Shown here: in pieces, positions 55,495-64,000 of the stretch | Layout: each line of letters starts with the position of its first letter | How positions within the stretch are numbered: the first letter of the stretch is position 1 | From: Bradyrhizobium sp. BR13661 | Lineage (GTDB): Bacteria; Pseudomonadota; Alphaproteobacteria; Rhizobiales; Xanthobacteraceae | DNA: 64,000 nucleotides | Assembly: GCF_029892425.1 (NCBI RefSeq) | Contig: NZ_JARXWB010000005.1 | Coordinates: 186,001 to 250,000, forward strand | Direction: 5' to 3' | The notes under the pieces: model-generated | Databases searched by the model: none | Seen by the model: the letters and a program-made list of their open reading frames with translations, nothing else | Told to the model about the DNA's origin: nothing | Program-made: the position numbers and the translations under genes

Positions 55495-56883
55495 TCAGGT
55501 CGGAATTGCGGCTGCACCGCTCGCCGCCTCCGAACGCCGCCGATCATAGTCGGCCCGTGCCATCGGAACGGCCTTGGGATTGCCGAGATCGTCGATTCTG
55601 ATCCGGTAGGTTTCCCTCGCCGTGATGGCCGCGAGCGCCGCGATGACCGTGATGCCGAAGGCGATCGCCCCGACCGTCAGGGGAATGTTGGCCGAGCCGG
55701 GAGGCGCCACGGTCGCGAACAGCGCTGGAAGCAACGCCGTGATGGTGGTTCCGATGTTCTGCGAGATCGCCATCGCCGACACGCGGGTGCGGGTCGGAAA
55801 CAGCTCCGGATAGAAACTCGGGAAGATCGCATTGTAGCCCTGATAGACCACACCCCACATCAGCAGCGACAGCAGGATCGCCAGCGGCACGTTCTTGATG
55901 CTGATGGCGTAGAGATAGCCGAAGGCGAGCAGACCGGAGAGCAGCGCACCGACGATGATCGGAGGCTTGCGGCCAACCCTGTCGGAAAGGTTGCCGACAA
56001 AGGGAATGACAAACACGGCCAGCATGTTTCCGAGCACCGGGATCCACAGATAGACGTCCTTGGCAAAGCCGATGCCATAGGCCGGCTGCACCGCATAGGC
56101 CGCACCGAAGATGGTCGCAACGACCGGGATGACGTTCATCAGCGCCATGCAGATGACCCTGAGCATGTCGCGCCAGCTCACCTTGATGGCCTGAACGATC
56201 GGCGCCCGCGGCGTTTCTCCCCGCTCGCCCTCTCGCGCAAAGGCCGGGGTTTCGTCGACTTCGCGACGAATGATGTAGCCGGCGACGATGACGAAGAAGC
56301 TGAGCAGGAACGGAATCCGCCAGCCCCAACTGTTGAAGGCGTCGGTCGGCATATAGGCCGCCAGCGGCAGGAAGACGGCTGCTGCGAGAATCTGTCCGGC
56401 CTGCACGCCCTGGAGGGCGAAGCTTGCATAGAAGCCGCGGCGACCGAACGGCGCGTGCTCCAGGATCATCGAGCTCGCGCCGGAGATTTCACCGGCCACG
56501 GCAAACCCCTGGATCAGGCGCAGGATGACCAACAAAATTGGCGCGAGAATGCCGACCTGCTGATAGGTCGGCAGGATTCCAACTGCCATCGTCGAAATGC
56601 CCATCAGGAACATGCAGACGATGAGCACCGTCTTGCGGCCGTGGGTGTCGCCCCAATGTCCGAGCACGAAGGCGCCGATCGGACGGGCGACATAGCCGAC
56701 GCCATAGGTCGCAAGCGACGCGACGATGGCGACCGTCGGATTGTCGGACGGGAAGAAGATCTGCGGGAAGATCAGCGAGGCGGCAGTCGCGTAGATGAAG
56801 AAGTCATAATATTCGAGAGCCGACCCGATCCAGCCGCTCGCAGCGGCCTTCCTCGACTGGCTCACCTGATGGATTCCGGTCAT
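55495..56883 (-). CDS. MFS metabolite:proton symporter (MHS family)
   Basis: Uptake carrier of the ShiA/ProP/KgtP type, 462 residues with 12 predicted spans. The start region SGWIGSALEYYDFFIYATAA is diagnostic, and the loop motif HWGDTHGRK (between spans 2 and 3) and its repeat NLSDRVGRKP are present. It probably imports an organic acid or amino acid derivative for the downstream BKACE and CoA transferase enzymes (inference). It is the first gene of the series; the 230-base region upstream holds a small palindrome. Confidence 0.92.
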   Translation of the reverse strand: MTGIHQVSQSRKAAASGWIGSALEYYDFFIYATAASLIFPQIFFPSDNPTVAIVASLATYGVGYVARPIGAFVLGHWGDTHGRKTVLIVCMFLMGISTMAVGILPTYQQVGILAPILLVILRLIQGFAVAGEISGASSMILEHAPFGRRGFYASFALQGVQAGQILAAAVFLPLAAYMPTDAFNSWGWRIPFLLSFFVIVAGYIIRREVDETPAFAREGERGETPRAPIVQAIKVSWRDMLRVICMALMNVIPVVATIFGAAYAVQPAYGIGFAKDVYLWIPVLGNMLAVFVIPFVGNLSDRVGRKPPIIVGALLSGLLAFGYLYAISIKNVPLAILLSLLMWGVVYQGYNAIFPSFYPELFPTRTRVSAMAISQNIGTTITALLPALFATVAPPGSANIPLTVGAIAFGITVIAALAAITARETYRIRIDDLGNPKAVPMARADYDRRRSEAASGAAAIPT

Positions 56884-57068
56884 CCTGGGAGTCCTCCAAA
56901 CTTGTTTTTGCTGGCGTCCCGTGGGCGGGCTTCTTCAAAGAAATGGGCAGCATTCGCCGCGCGCCGTGCGGACTGTCCGCAAGCGATCGTCACTGCCGAT
57001 ACGTGCTTGATTGGCGCGATAATAGGCTCTCGCCGGGCTAACACAATTACCCAGTTATGCGATAAACC

Positions 57069-57081
57069 TAACATGATGTTA
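57069..57081. promoter_or_regulatory. palindrome upstream of the MHS transporter gene
   Basis: TAACAT-G-ATGTTA, a perfect 13-base palindrome in an AT-rich patch between the transporter gene and the fcl remnant. Size and symmetry suit a GntR- or TetR-type operator, but no regulator gene is adjacent. Confidence 0.35.
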
Positions 57082-57116
57082 TCTGCGCCCGGGGCGCGCA
57101 GACAAAGGTTGCTACG

Positions 57117-57378
57117 CTATAGCGCCGTCACCTGCGCCGCCGCTTGATACGCCTCATACGCGCGCTTCAAGCCATCGCGAAGCGAGGTCGTCGCGCGCCA
57201 GCTGAGCTTGTCGAGCCTGCCGACATTGAGCAGTTGGCGCGGCGTGCCGTCAGGGCGCGAGGTGTCCGAGATCATCTCACCGCGATAGCCGACGATCTCG
57301 GCTACCATGAGCGCGAACTCGGCGATGGCCGGCGACGTAGACGACCTTGCCCTTCAGCTCAAACGGTATGCTTGCCAT
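57117..57378 (-). pseudogene. fcl: GDP-L-fucose synthase remnant (internal deletion)
   Basis: The intact gene would reduce and epimerise GDP-4-keto-6-deoxymannose to GDP-L-fucose. The start is present: ATG at 57378, [19 protein letters not shown], the normal N-terminus up to the cofactor loop. After about 19 codons the sequence jumps, near 57321, to the normal C-terminus in another frame: AEFALMVAEIVGYRGE followed by DTSRPDGTPRQLLNV. The middle, some 230 residues with the active site, is missing. The start overlaps the end of gmd by 20 bases, as in intact gmd-fcl pairs. It cannot be functional. Confidence 0.88.
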
Positions 57379-58429
57379 TCGCGACATCCCGTTTGGCCTC
57401 CGCCAGATCGCTCGCCACCATCTCTTCGACGAGCTGCGCAAAGCTTCGCTTCGGCTTCCAGCCCAGCACCTGCCGCGCCTTGCTGGCATCGCCGATCAGC
57501 AGATCGACCTCGGTCGGGCGGAAATAGGTCGGATCGATCTTCACCACGACCTTGCCGCTCCTCGCATCGATGCCGGTCTCCTCGACGCCGTGCCCGCGCC
57601 ATTCGATGCGGCGGCCGACCTGGGCGAAGGACAGCTCGACCATCTCGCGCACCGAACGCGTCTCGCCGGTGGCGAGCACGAAATCGTCGGGCTTGTCGGC
57701 CTGCAGGATCATGTGCATGCCCTCGACATAATCCTTGGCATGCCCCCAGTCGCGCTTGGCTTCGAGATTGCCGAGATAGAGCGTCTGCTCCAGGCCGACC
57801 TCGATGCGCGCCACGCCGCGGGTGATCTTGCGGGTGACGAAGGTCTCGCCGCGGACCGGGCTCTCATGGTTGAACAGGATGCCGTTCGAGGCAAACATGC
57901 CGTAGGCTTCGCGGTAGTTCACCGTGATCCAGTAGCCGTAGAGCTTGGCGACGCCGTAGGGCGAGCGCGGATAGAACGGCGTCGTCTCCTTCTGCGGGAT
58001 CTCCTGCACCAGGCCATAGAGCTCCGAGGTCGAGGCCTGGTAGAACCGGGTCTCTTTCTCCATGCCGAGGATGCGGATCGCCTCCAGCAGGCGCAGCACG
58101 CCGATGGCATCGGCATTGGCGGTGTATTCCGGGCTCTCGAAGCTGACGGCGACGTGGCTCTGGGCGGCGAGATTGTAGATCTCGGTCGGCCGGATCTGCT
58201 GCACCAGGCGGATCAGATTGGTCGAATCCGTCATGTCGCCGTAATGCATCAGGAACGGCACGTCGCCGAGATGCGGATCCTGGTAGAGATGATCGACGCG
58301 CGCGGTGTTGAACGAGGACGAGCGCCGCTTGATGCCGTGCACGGTATAGCCGAGCGACAACAGATGCTCGGCGAGATAGGCGCCGTCTTGCCCGGTCACG
58401 CCGGTGATGAGAGCGATGCGCTGGCTCAT
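57359..58429 (-). CDS. gmd: GDP-mannose 4,6-dehydratase
   Basis: Converts GDP-D-mannose to GDP-4-keto-6-deoxymannose, the precursor of GDP-fucose, GDP-rhamnose and related sugars for LPS, exopolysaccharide or Nod factors. It has 356 residues. The cofactor motif GVTGQDG is at 10-16, catalytic Ser133/Thr134 lie in QASTSELYG, and Tyr158-Lys162 are in SPYGVAK. It is complete and of normal length. Its usual partner fcl, just downstream, is broken, so the product must be used by another enzyme elsewhere, or the pathway is dead here. Confidence 0.96.
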   Translation of the reverse strand: MSQRIALITGVTGQDGAYLAEHLLSLGYTVHGIKRRSSSFNTARVDHLYQDPHLGDVPFLMHYGDMTDSTNLIRLVQQIRPTEIYNLAAQSHVAVSFESPEYTANADAIGVLRLLEAIRILGMEKETRFYQASTSELYGLVQEIPQKETTPFYPRSPYGVAKLYGYWITVNYREAYGMFASNGILFNHESPVRGETFVTRKITRGVARIEVGLEQTLYLGNLEAKRDWGHAKDYVEGMHMILQADKPDDFVLATGETRSVREMVELSFAQVGRRIEWRGHGVEETGIDARSGKVVVKIDPTYFRPTEVDLLIGDASKARQVLGWKPKRSFAQLVEEMVASDLAEAKRDVANGKHTV

Positions 58430-58601
58430 AATGTAGACTTGCTCCCGATATCACCTCGACCGGCACGGCTGGCGCGTCCGTCGAAAAACTCCTCCTCTTT
58501 GACATATCGGACGCTGGGGTCAACCTCGCAGGCGCGCCCGGGCGGGTTTCCCGGGTCGCTCGTTTCAAATGCGGGGCCGCAGCCAGCAGAGTATCGCGGT
58601 G

Positions 58602-59549
58602 TTACTGCGACCGGTCCGAGGTCCAGCCCTTATAGTCCTTGATGTTATCGCGGGTCACGAGCTTCGAGGGCAAGAGCTCAACGGTCGAGGCCGGCTTCTG
58701 GCCATTGAGAATGCCGACGCCGACCTGCACGGCGCGACGCGCCATAAAGAACGGGTCCTGCGAGGCTGACGCCTGGATCTGCGGCGACGCCGGATCCTTG
58801 AGCGAGGCCTCGATGTCAGGCGCGCCGTCGACCGCGGTGATGATGATGCCGCTGCGGTTTTGCTGTTTCGCTGCGAGATCGGTGCCGATCGCCTGCGGGT
58901 CGTTGATGGCGAAGATGGCGTCGATCTTGGAGAAGCGGGTCAGATAGCCCTGCGCAACGGTCAGGCCGCCTTCGCGCGAGCCCTTCCCGTCCTGGTCGCT
59001 GGACAGCACCTTGATGCCGGCATTCTTGCCGAAGACGTTCTTGCAGCCGGTGACACGGTCGATCACGGCCGAGACCTGCGGCCCGTTCTCGATGATGACA
59101 TCGCCTTTGCCGCCTAGCTTGTCGACGATGTACTGGCACGAGATCTCGCCGGCCTGGACGTTGTTGGTGGTCACCGTGGCATCGGCGCCTTCGGCGGCGG
59201 TGTCGACTGCGACGACGACGATGCCCGCCGCCTGCGCCTTCTTGATGGCCGGCCCGATCGCCTTGGGATCGCCGGGATTCAACAGGATCAGGTCGACGCC
59301 GGCGGCGATGAAATTGTCGATCTGGGTCACCTGCTTGCCGAGGTCGTATTCGAACCCGACGGTGGTGATCTTCACATTGGGGTTGGCCTTCTTGGCCTCG
59401 AACTCGGCGCCCTTCGACAGCGCGACGAAGAACGGATTGCCCATCGAGCCCAGCGAAACGCCGATCGATTTGAGCTCCTTGGCAGAGGACGGTACCGTCG
59501 TGAGGGCAAGCGCCATCGCGGCACCGGCGAGCATGGTCATCTTCAACAT
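58602..59549 (-). CDS. sugar ABC transporter substrate-binding protein (RbsB-like)
   Basis: Periplasmic receptor, 315 residues from the ATG at 59549 with GGAGGAAGAC just upstream. The signal peptide ends after SSA (cleavage near 23/24). The mature part is the two-lobed ribose-binding type: KSIGVSLGSMGNPFFVAL, LILLNPGDPKAIGPAIKKA and DAIFAINDPQAIG. It is the last gene of a kinase-ATPase-permease-receptor series. The ligand is probably a pentose or polyol, judging by the xylulokinase partner. Confidence 0.94.
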   Translation of the reverse strand: MLKMTMLAGAAMALALTTVPSSAKELKSIGVSLGSMGNPFFVALSKGAEFEAKKANPNVKITTVGFEYDLGKQVTQIDNFIAAGVDLILLNPGDPKAIGPAIKKAQAAGIVVVAVDTAAEGADATVTTNNVQAGEISCQYIVDKLGGKGDVIIENGPQVSAVIDRVTGCKNVFGKNAGIKVLSSDQDGKGSREGGLTVAQGYLTRFSKIDAIFAINDPQAIGTDLAAKQQNRSGIIITAVDGAPDIEASLKDPASPQIQASASQDPFFMARRAVQVGVGILNGQKPASTVELLPSKLVTRDNIKDYKGWTSDRSQ

Positions 59550-59645
59550 TGTCTTCCTCCCTGGTCTGTCTTCATCCCCGGTACGGCAGACCAGTTGCCG
59601 CAACCGAATTTCGTACCGCGTGCAATCAGATGCGCGCGGAGCATT

Positions 59646-60686
59646 TCAGGTTCTGGCGGAGCCTTGCAGCCGATAGCGATCAAGCGCCACGGCGCCGATG
59701 ATCACCAGGCCCTTGATCACATATTGCCAGATGTCGGAGACGCCGGTGAGGATCAGGCCGTTCGAGAGCACGGCGATGATCAATGCGCCGACCAGCGTTC
59801 CCCAGATCGAACCGATGCCGCCGACAAAAGACGTGCCGCCGAGGATCACCGCCGTGATGGCGTCGAGCTCGTAGCTTTGGCCGAGTTGCAAGCCGTTGGC
59901 CGCATAGAGCCGCGCCGCCTGCATGCCGCCCCCGAGCCCCGCCAGCAATCCCGACACGCCATAGACGAAGATCAGGACGGCCCAAACCTTGATGCCGGCA
60001 AGCCGTGCCGCGCTCTCATTGCCGCCGACCGCATAGATGTGCACGCCCAGCACGGTTCGGCGCAGCACCAGCCACGAGACCAGAATGACGAGCAGTGCGA
60101 TCACCGAGAGCCACGGGATCGACGCCACGCCTGGTATCAGCGTCAGCGAGCCGTTGCCGATGAAGGCATAGGGAATCGACGGGTTGAACACCGTGGTGTC
60201 GGCGCCGAGCAGCCGCGCCAGGCCGCGCACCGCGGTGAGCGAGCCCAACGTGACGATGAAGGGCGGCAGCCGCAACAGCGCGATCAGCGCGCCATTGACG
60301 ACGCCGAAACCGAGGCCGGTGAGGACCGCGACCGGCAGCCACAGCGCGCTCAGCTCGGGCAATTTCGACATCGTCAATCCGGCCATCGCCGATGCCGCCA
60401 AGATCGAGCCGACCGAGAGATCGATGCCGCCGGTGAGGATGACGAAGGTCATGCCCGCGGCGAGCACGGTGTTGACGGCCGCCTGCTGCAAGACGATGCC
60501 GAGATTCTGTCCGGTGAAGAAACGGCCCTCCGACAGATAGTGAAAGCCGAGGCAAAGCAGCAGCAGCACCGGCAGCATGCCGGCCGCACGGATCAGCAGC
60601 CTGATGCGTTGGCGCTTGGTCGCCTCGGCAGCGGCGGGGCCGTTTGCCGTCACGGCCTTCGCCTGTGTCGATCCGTTGTCAGGCAT
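59646..60686 (-). CDS. sugar ABC transporter permease (RbsC-like)
   Basis: Inner-membrane channel, 346 residues with 8-10 hydrophobic segments. The family signature [17 protein letters not shown] (about 78-94) and the ATPase-contact region AARLAGIKV are present, and [15 protein letters not shown] is in the late conserved loop. It overlaps the end of the ATPase gene by 8 bases, showing a tight operon. Confidence 0.95.
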   Translation of the reverse strand: MPDNGSTQAKAVTANGPAAAEATKRQRIRLLIRAAGMLPVLLLLCLGFHYLSEGRFFTGQNLGIVLQQAAVNTVLAAGMTFVILTGGIDLSVGSILAASAMAGLTMSKLPELSALWLPVAVLTGLGFGVVNGALIALLRLPPFIVTLGSLTAVRGLARLLGADTTVFNPSIPYAFIGNGSLTLIPGVASIPWLSVIALLVILVSWLVLRRTVLGVHIYAVGGNESAARLAGIKVWAVLIFVYGVSGLLAGLGGGMQAARLYAANGLQLGQSYELDAITAVILGGTSFVGGIGSIWGTLVGALIIAVLSNGLILTGVSDIWQYVIKGLVIIGAVALDRYRLQGSART

Positions 60687-62202
60687 CGAGATGCTCCGTC
60701 CCCGTGGCGAGGGCCATGATGTCTTCCTGAGTCAAAGGTGTGGTCTCGGTTCGCCTGACCTCGCCCGCGATCAGCCCCGACCGCATCACCAGGACGCGGT
60801 CGCAGATACCGATGATTTCAGGCAGATCGGACGAGATGACGAGGATCGCGGTGCCGGCCTTGGCGAGATTGTCGATGATCGAATAGATTTCCGACTTGGC
60901 GCCGACGTCGACGCCGCGCGTCGGCTCGTCGAGGATCAGCACCTTCGGCGCAATGGCGAGGAGCCGCGACAACAGCACTTTTTGCTGGTTGCCGCCGGAG
61001 AGGCCACCGGCGGGCACACCAACATTGGCGGCGCGGATGCTCAGTCCTGCGAAAGCCCTGTCGGCGCGCTCACGCGCCTTGTCGCGATCCAGGAACCAGC
61101 CGAGCTTGGCATCACGCCCGAGCACGGCGAGATTGATATTGTCCAGGCAGGACATATCAAGGAACAGGCCGAGTGCCTTGCGGTCCTCGGTCAGATAGGC
61201 GATGCCGGCCTCGAGCGCCTCGCCGGGTGTGCGGATGTCGATTGGCTGGCCTTCGAGCTCCAGATGGCCCGAGATCTTCGGGGCTGCGCCGACAATGAGA
61301 TGCGCAAGCTCGGTGCGGCCCGCGCCGATCAGGCCCGCAAGCCCCACCACCTCGCCGGCATGCACCGTGAGCGAGCAGCCCTTGACACGCAGCCCGTCGG
61401 CCATGTCGCTGGCGTTAAGCACAGGATGCCCCTTCCCGGCCTCGGGATCATGATCCTTTTTATAGAAGGACGACACATCGCGCCCGACCATCATGCGGAC
61501 GATGGCGTCGGCGCGGATATCCTGCTTGTCGAGCGAGCCGACCAGCCGGCCGTCGCGCAGCACGGTGACGCGATCGCCGAGCGCATAGACCTCGTCCATG
61601 CGGTGCGAGATATAGATGATGGCAAGCCCCTCAGCGCGAAGCTGGCGGATCAGGGCAAACAGCCGCTCGCTCTCGCCGGCGGACAACGCCGTGGTCGGCT
61701 CGTCCATGATCAGGATCTTCGAGCGCGCGTGCAGCGCACGCGCGATCTCGACGAGCTGTCGCTGCCCCATCGACAAATGCGCCACCAATGTCGACGGCAG
61801 AAAGTCCGCGCCCAGACGCTGCAGGATCGGACCAACACCCTCGCGCATGGCACCGCGCGCCAGCAAACCTGAACGCGACATCTCGCGGCCGAGATAAATA
61901 TTCTCCGCAACGGTCAGATTGGGGGCCAAAGACAGTTCCTGATAGATAATCGAGATGCCCGCGGCGCGGCCGCCAAGCGGACCTTCGATCCTGACAGGCT
62001 TGCCCTCGATGCGGATCTCGCCACCGGGATCGGGCCGGTAGGCGCCCGACAGGATTTTCATCAGGGTCGATTTGCCGGCGCCGTTCTCACCCATCAAGGC
62101 ATGGATTTCTCCGGCGTAAACCGTCAGGTCGACCGCACGCAGCGCCTTGATGCCGAAGAAAGATTTTGAGACTCCCCGCATCTGGAGGATCGGCTCGTTC
62201 AT
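60679..62202 (-). CDS. sugar ABC transporter ATP-binding protein (RbsA-like, tandem ATPase)
   Basis: Two ATPase domains in one 507-residue chain, as usual for ribose/xylose-type importers. The first has Walker [10 protein letters not shown] (38-46), signature LSMGQ and Walker B ILIMDEPT. The second has a degenerate Walker A ([10 protein letters not shown]), signature LSGGNQQK and Walker [11 protein letters not shown]. The ATG at 62202 has GGGAGG 4 bases upstream; the frame upstream of it is open but reads into xylB antiparallel to no known domain. Confidence 0.95.
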   Translation of the reverse strand: MNEPILQMRGVSKSFFGIKALRAVDLTVYAGEIHALMGENGAGKSTLMKILSGAYRPDPGGEIRIEGKPVRIEGPLGGRAAGISIIYQELSLAPNLTVAENIYLGREMSRSGLLARGAMREGVGPILQRLGADFLPSTLVAHLSMGQRQLVEIARALHARSKILIMDEPTTALSAGESERLFALIRQLRAEGLAIIYISHRMDEVYALGDRVTVLRDGRLVGSLDKQDIRADAIVRMMVGRDVSSFYKKDHDPEAGKGHPVLNASDMADGLRVKGCSLTVHAGEVVGLAGLIGAGRTELAHLIVGAAPKISGHLELEGQPIDIRTPGEALEAGIAYLTEDRKALGLFLDMSCLDNINLAVLGRDAKLGWFLDRDKARERADRAFAGLSIRAANVGVPAGGLSGGNQQKVLLSRLLAIAPKVLILDEPTRGVDVGAKSEIYSIIDNLAKAGTAILVISSDLPEIIGICDRVLVMRSGLIAGEVRRTETTPLTQEDIMALATGTEHLDA

Positions 62203-62326
62203 CGTGCCTCCCGGCGCACAATGCGTTTCCTGTCCGCGTTTCGTTTCGAGCGCGGTTCGCCCATTAAACAAAAGGCCATCGCCCAGGGCAACAGCGAACA
62301 GGGAGAAATGCGCAACCAAGGCGATG

Positions 62327-63772
62327 CTAGTGGCGCGGCCGATACAGTTCGCGCCAGGCGGGAAGCCGTTCGGCATAGGATTCGACCAGCGCGCGATCCG
62401 GCTGGAATGTCTCGACGCGTTGCGGTGGCGTGCAGACGGCTTCGATTGCCTCGCCGGTGACAGCAAGCCGCCCCAATCTTGCCGCACCGAATGCCGCTCC
62501 AGTCTCTCCCTCGGCGAAGCGATGAATGGGAACATCGAGAATGTTTGCCAGTACCGACAACCAGAACCGGGATCGCGAACCGCCGCCGATCACATCGGCT
62601 TCCCTCACCGCAATGCCGGCATCGCCGAGCGCGTCGCGGCAATCGGCCAGCGCGAAGGCAACGCCTTCGAGCACGGCCTGCACGATCGCCGTGCGGTCGG
62701 TGCCGTGACTGAGACCGTCGAGCATGCCGCGCACAACGGGATCGTCGTGCGGCGTCCGCTCGCCGGCGAGGTAAGGCAGGAAACTGACGGGAGAAGGAGC
62801 CTGCGGCCGCGACCCCAGCGGCGCCAGCAGCTCGGCTTCAGTGACACCGAACAGGCGCGCGGCCCAAGCCAGACACGACGCTGCCGAGAGGATCGCGCCG
62901 GCCTGAATCCACATGCCGGGAATGGCATGGCAGAAGGTGTGAACCACGCGGTCCGGATTGGCGGCGATATGGTCTGATGGCGTCAGCAGGGCACCTGAGG
63001 TTCCCAGCGAGATGAACGCGGTTCCCGGCGCGATCGCGCCGATGCCGATGGCGCCCGCCGGATTGTCGCCGGCGCCGCCCGCGATCATTGGGTGCCTCGC
63101 CATGCCCCAACGCTGCGCGAACTCGGCGCGCAACCTTGCGGTGGGCGCGCATCCCTCGACCAGGCGCGGCATGTGCGTGCGCGACAGGCCGGTCGCGGCC
63201 AATGCCGCATCCGACCAGTCTCGCCGCGCCGCGTCGAGCCAGAGCGATCCCGACGCGTCCGAGACGTCCTCGATCGCCTCGCCCGACAGCACCAGGCGCA
63301 GATAGGCCTTGGGCAGCAGGACGCGTTTGGTGGCCGCAAAGATCTCAGGCTCGTGCTTTGCGATCCAGAGCAGCTTTGGCGCCGCAAAGCCTGGCATCGC
63401 CTTGTTGCCTGTTACCGCGCGCAAGGCGGGCCAGCGCTGCTCCAGGATGCGGCACTCCGCGGCGGAACGCCCGTCGTTCCAGAGGATGCAAGGCCGCAAT
63501 GGCTTGTCGTTCGCATCGAGCAGCGTGGGACCATGCATCTGGCCAGACAGGCCGATGCCCTCGACCGCCGCCAGCTCTCGTCCATGCGAGGCCTTCAAGG
63601 CGTCCAGCGTGGCAAAGGTCGCCTCAATCCACTGCGCCGGGTCCTGCTCGTAAAAACCTTGATGCGGCGAGTCGATCGTCAGCGTCCGGCTCACGCTCGC
63701 AATCACGCGCTGGGCGCCGTCGACGAGAACGGTCTTGACCGCGGAGGTGCCGAGATCGATGCCGAGATACAT
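62327..63772 (-). CDS. xylB: xylulokinase (FGGY family)
   Basis: Phosphorylates D-xylulose to xylulose 5-phosphate for the pentose phosphate pathway. It has 481 residues with the N-terminal phosphate loop [16 protein letters not shown], the substrate motif [13 protein letters not shown], and the FGGY C-terminal block [24 protein letters not shown] in this position points to xylulose rather than glycerol or gluconate. It is first in the operon with the ABC importer, which suggests the importer carries xylose, xylitol, arabitol or a similar precursor. No isomerase or polyol dehydrogenase is in the window. Confidence 0.95.
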   Translation of the reverse strand: MYLGIDLGTSAVKTVLVDGAQRVIASVSRTLTIDSPHQGFYEQDPAQWIEATFATLDALKASHGRELAAVEGIGLSGQMHGPTLLDANDKPLRPCILWNDGRSAAECRILEQRWPALRAVTGNKAMPGFAAPKLLWIAKHEPEIFAATKRVLLPKAYLRLVLSGEAIEDVSDASGSLWLDAARRDWSDAALAATGLSRTHMPRLVEGCAPTARLRAEFAQRWGMARHPMIAGGAGDNPAGAIGIGAIAPGTAFISLGTSGALLTPSDHIAANPDRVVHTFCHAIPGMWIQAGAILSAASCLAWAARLFGVTEAELLAPLGSRPQAPSPVSFLPYLAGERTPHDDPVVRGMLDGLSHGTDRTAIVQAVLEGVAFALADCRDALGDAGIAVREADVIGGGSRSRFWLSVLANILDVPIHRFAEGETGAAFGAARLGRLAVTGEAIEAVCTPPQRVETFQPDRALVESYAERLPAWRELYRPRH

Positions 63773-64000
63773 GGATGCTCAAAAATTGCTGACGTCTGGA
63801 TGGACGACGCGGCGTCGGCTGGTCCGATCTCAATCCAACCAGCTGGGTCGCGTCAAGTCTGCGGCGCCAGTTGCGCGCATGGGCATGCGACATGCAGATA
63901 GTCAACAAAGTGCGAATGTGATTATATAACTTCCGCGATAGATACGGAGTGAGCTCAACCGGCGAGTTTTCGCCGTATGATGCAGGGTCAGAAAATGAGA
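63773..64000. other. upstream region of the xylB operon
   Basis: No gene seen. An AT-rich TATATAAT (minus strand, around 63921-63930) could be a -10 box, but no -35 stands at the right distance. Activator-dependent expression is possible. The window ends here, so the regulator may lie outside it. Confidence 0.35.

Overview
The window is GC-rich alphaproteobacterial chromosome and almost certainly comes from Bradyrhizobium or a very close relative in the Rhizobiales. This rests on the ribosomal and RNA polymerase protein sequences, the gene order, dispersed palindromes with AGCATGATC arms, and a block at 43.7-44.3 kb that I recognise from memory as a repeat of bradyrhizobial chromosomes. No database was searched.

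Layout. (1) 0-19.3 kb, all minus strand: the fused str-S10-spc-alpha ribosomal superoperon, read right to left as rpsL-rpsG-fusA-tuf-rpsJ-rplC-rplD-rplW-rplB-rpsS-rplV-rpsC-rplP-rpmC-rpsQ-rplN-rplX-rplE-rpsN-rpsH-rplF-rplR-rpsE-rpmD-rplO-secY-adk-rpsM-rpsK-rpoA-rplQ. Intrinsic-terminator-like hairpins sit inside it after rplO, after rpsK and after rpoA. (2) 20.0-25.4 kb: a non-ribosomal insert between rpoC and rpsL, made of an FAD oxidoreductase (+), an ABC exporter with acidic tails (-) and an amine-oxidase/methyltransferase fusion (-). (3) 25.5-39.5 kb, minus strand: tRNA-Trp-secE-nusG-rplK-rplA, a D-2-hydroxyacid dehydrogenase, then rplJ-rplL-rpoB-rpoC. (4) 39.7-57 kb: accessory metabolism. 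It holds a serine hydrolase, two SDRs, a histidine phosphatase, a DUF1772 membrane protein with a divergent TetR, an ArgE-type deacetylase, and a kinase plus acyl-CoA dehydrogenase pair resembling a split ACAD10/ACAD11. Further on are a second TetR, a RidA protein, a class III CoA transferase, a BKACE enzyme and two MFS transporters. Seven copies of a palindromic REP-like element lie between 40.9 and 47.5 kb, and two of them bracket a GIY-YIG nuclease gene. (5) 57.1-58.4 kb: gmd followed by an fcl (GDP-fucose synthase) gene that has lost its middle. (6) 58.6-63.8 kb: an RbsBCA-type sugar ABC transporter behind a xylulokinase.

How the genes work together. The left 40 kb builds ribosomes, RNA polymerase and the Sec channel, with adk supplying nucleotide balance. 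The accessory part suggests breakdown of branched or hydroxylated acyl-CoA compounds and amino-keto acids, and uptake and phosphorylation of a pentose or polyol. The strongest candidates for undescribed biology are the rpoC-rpsL insert cluster, the REP-bounded GIY-YIG unit, and the adenylate kinase with a histone-H1-like tail.
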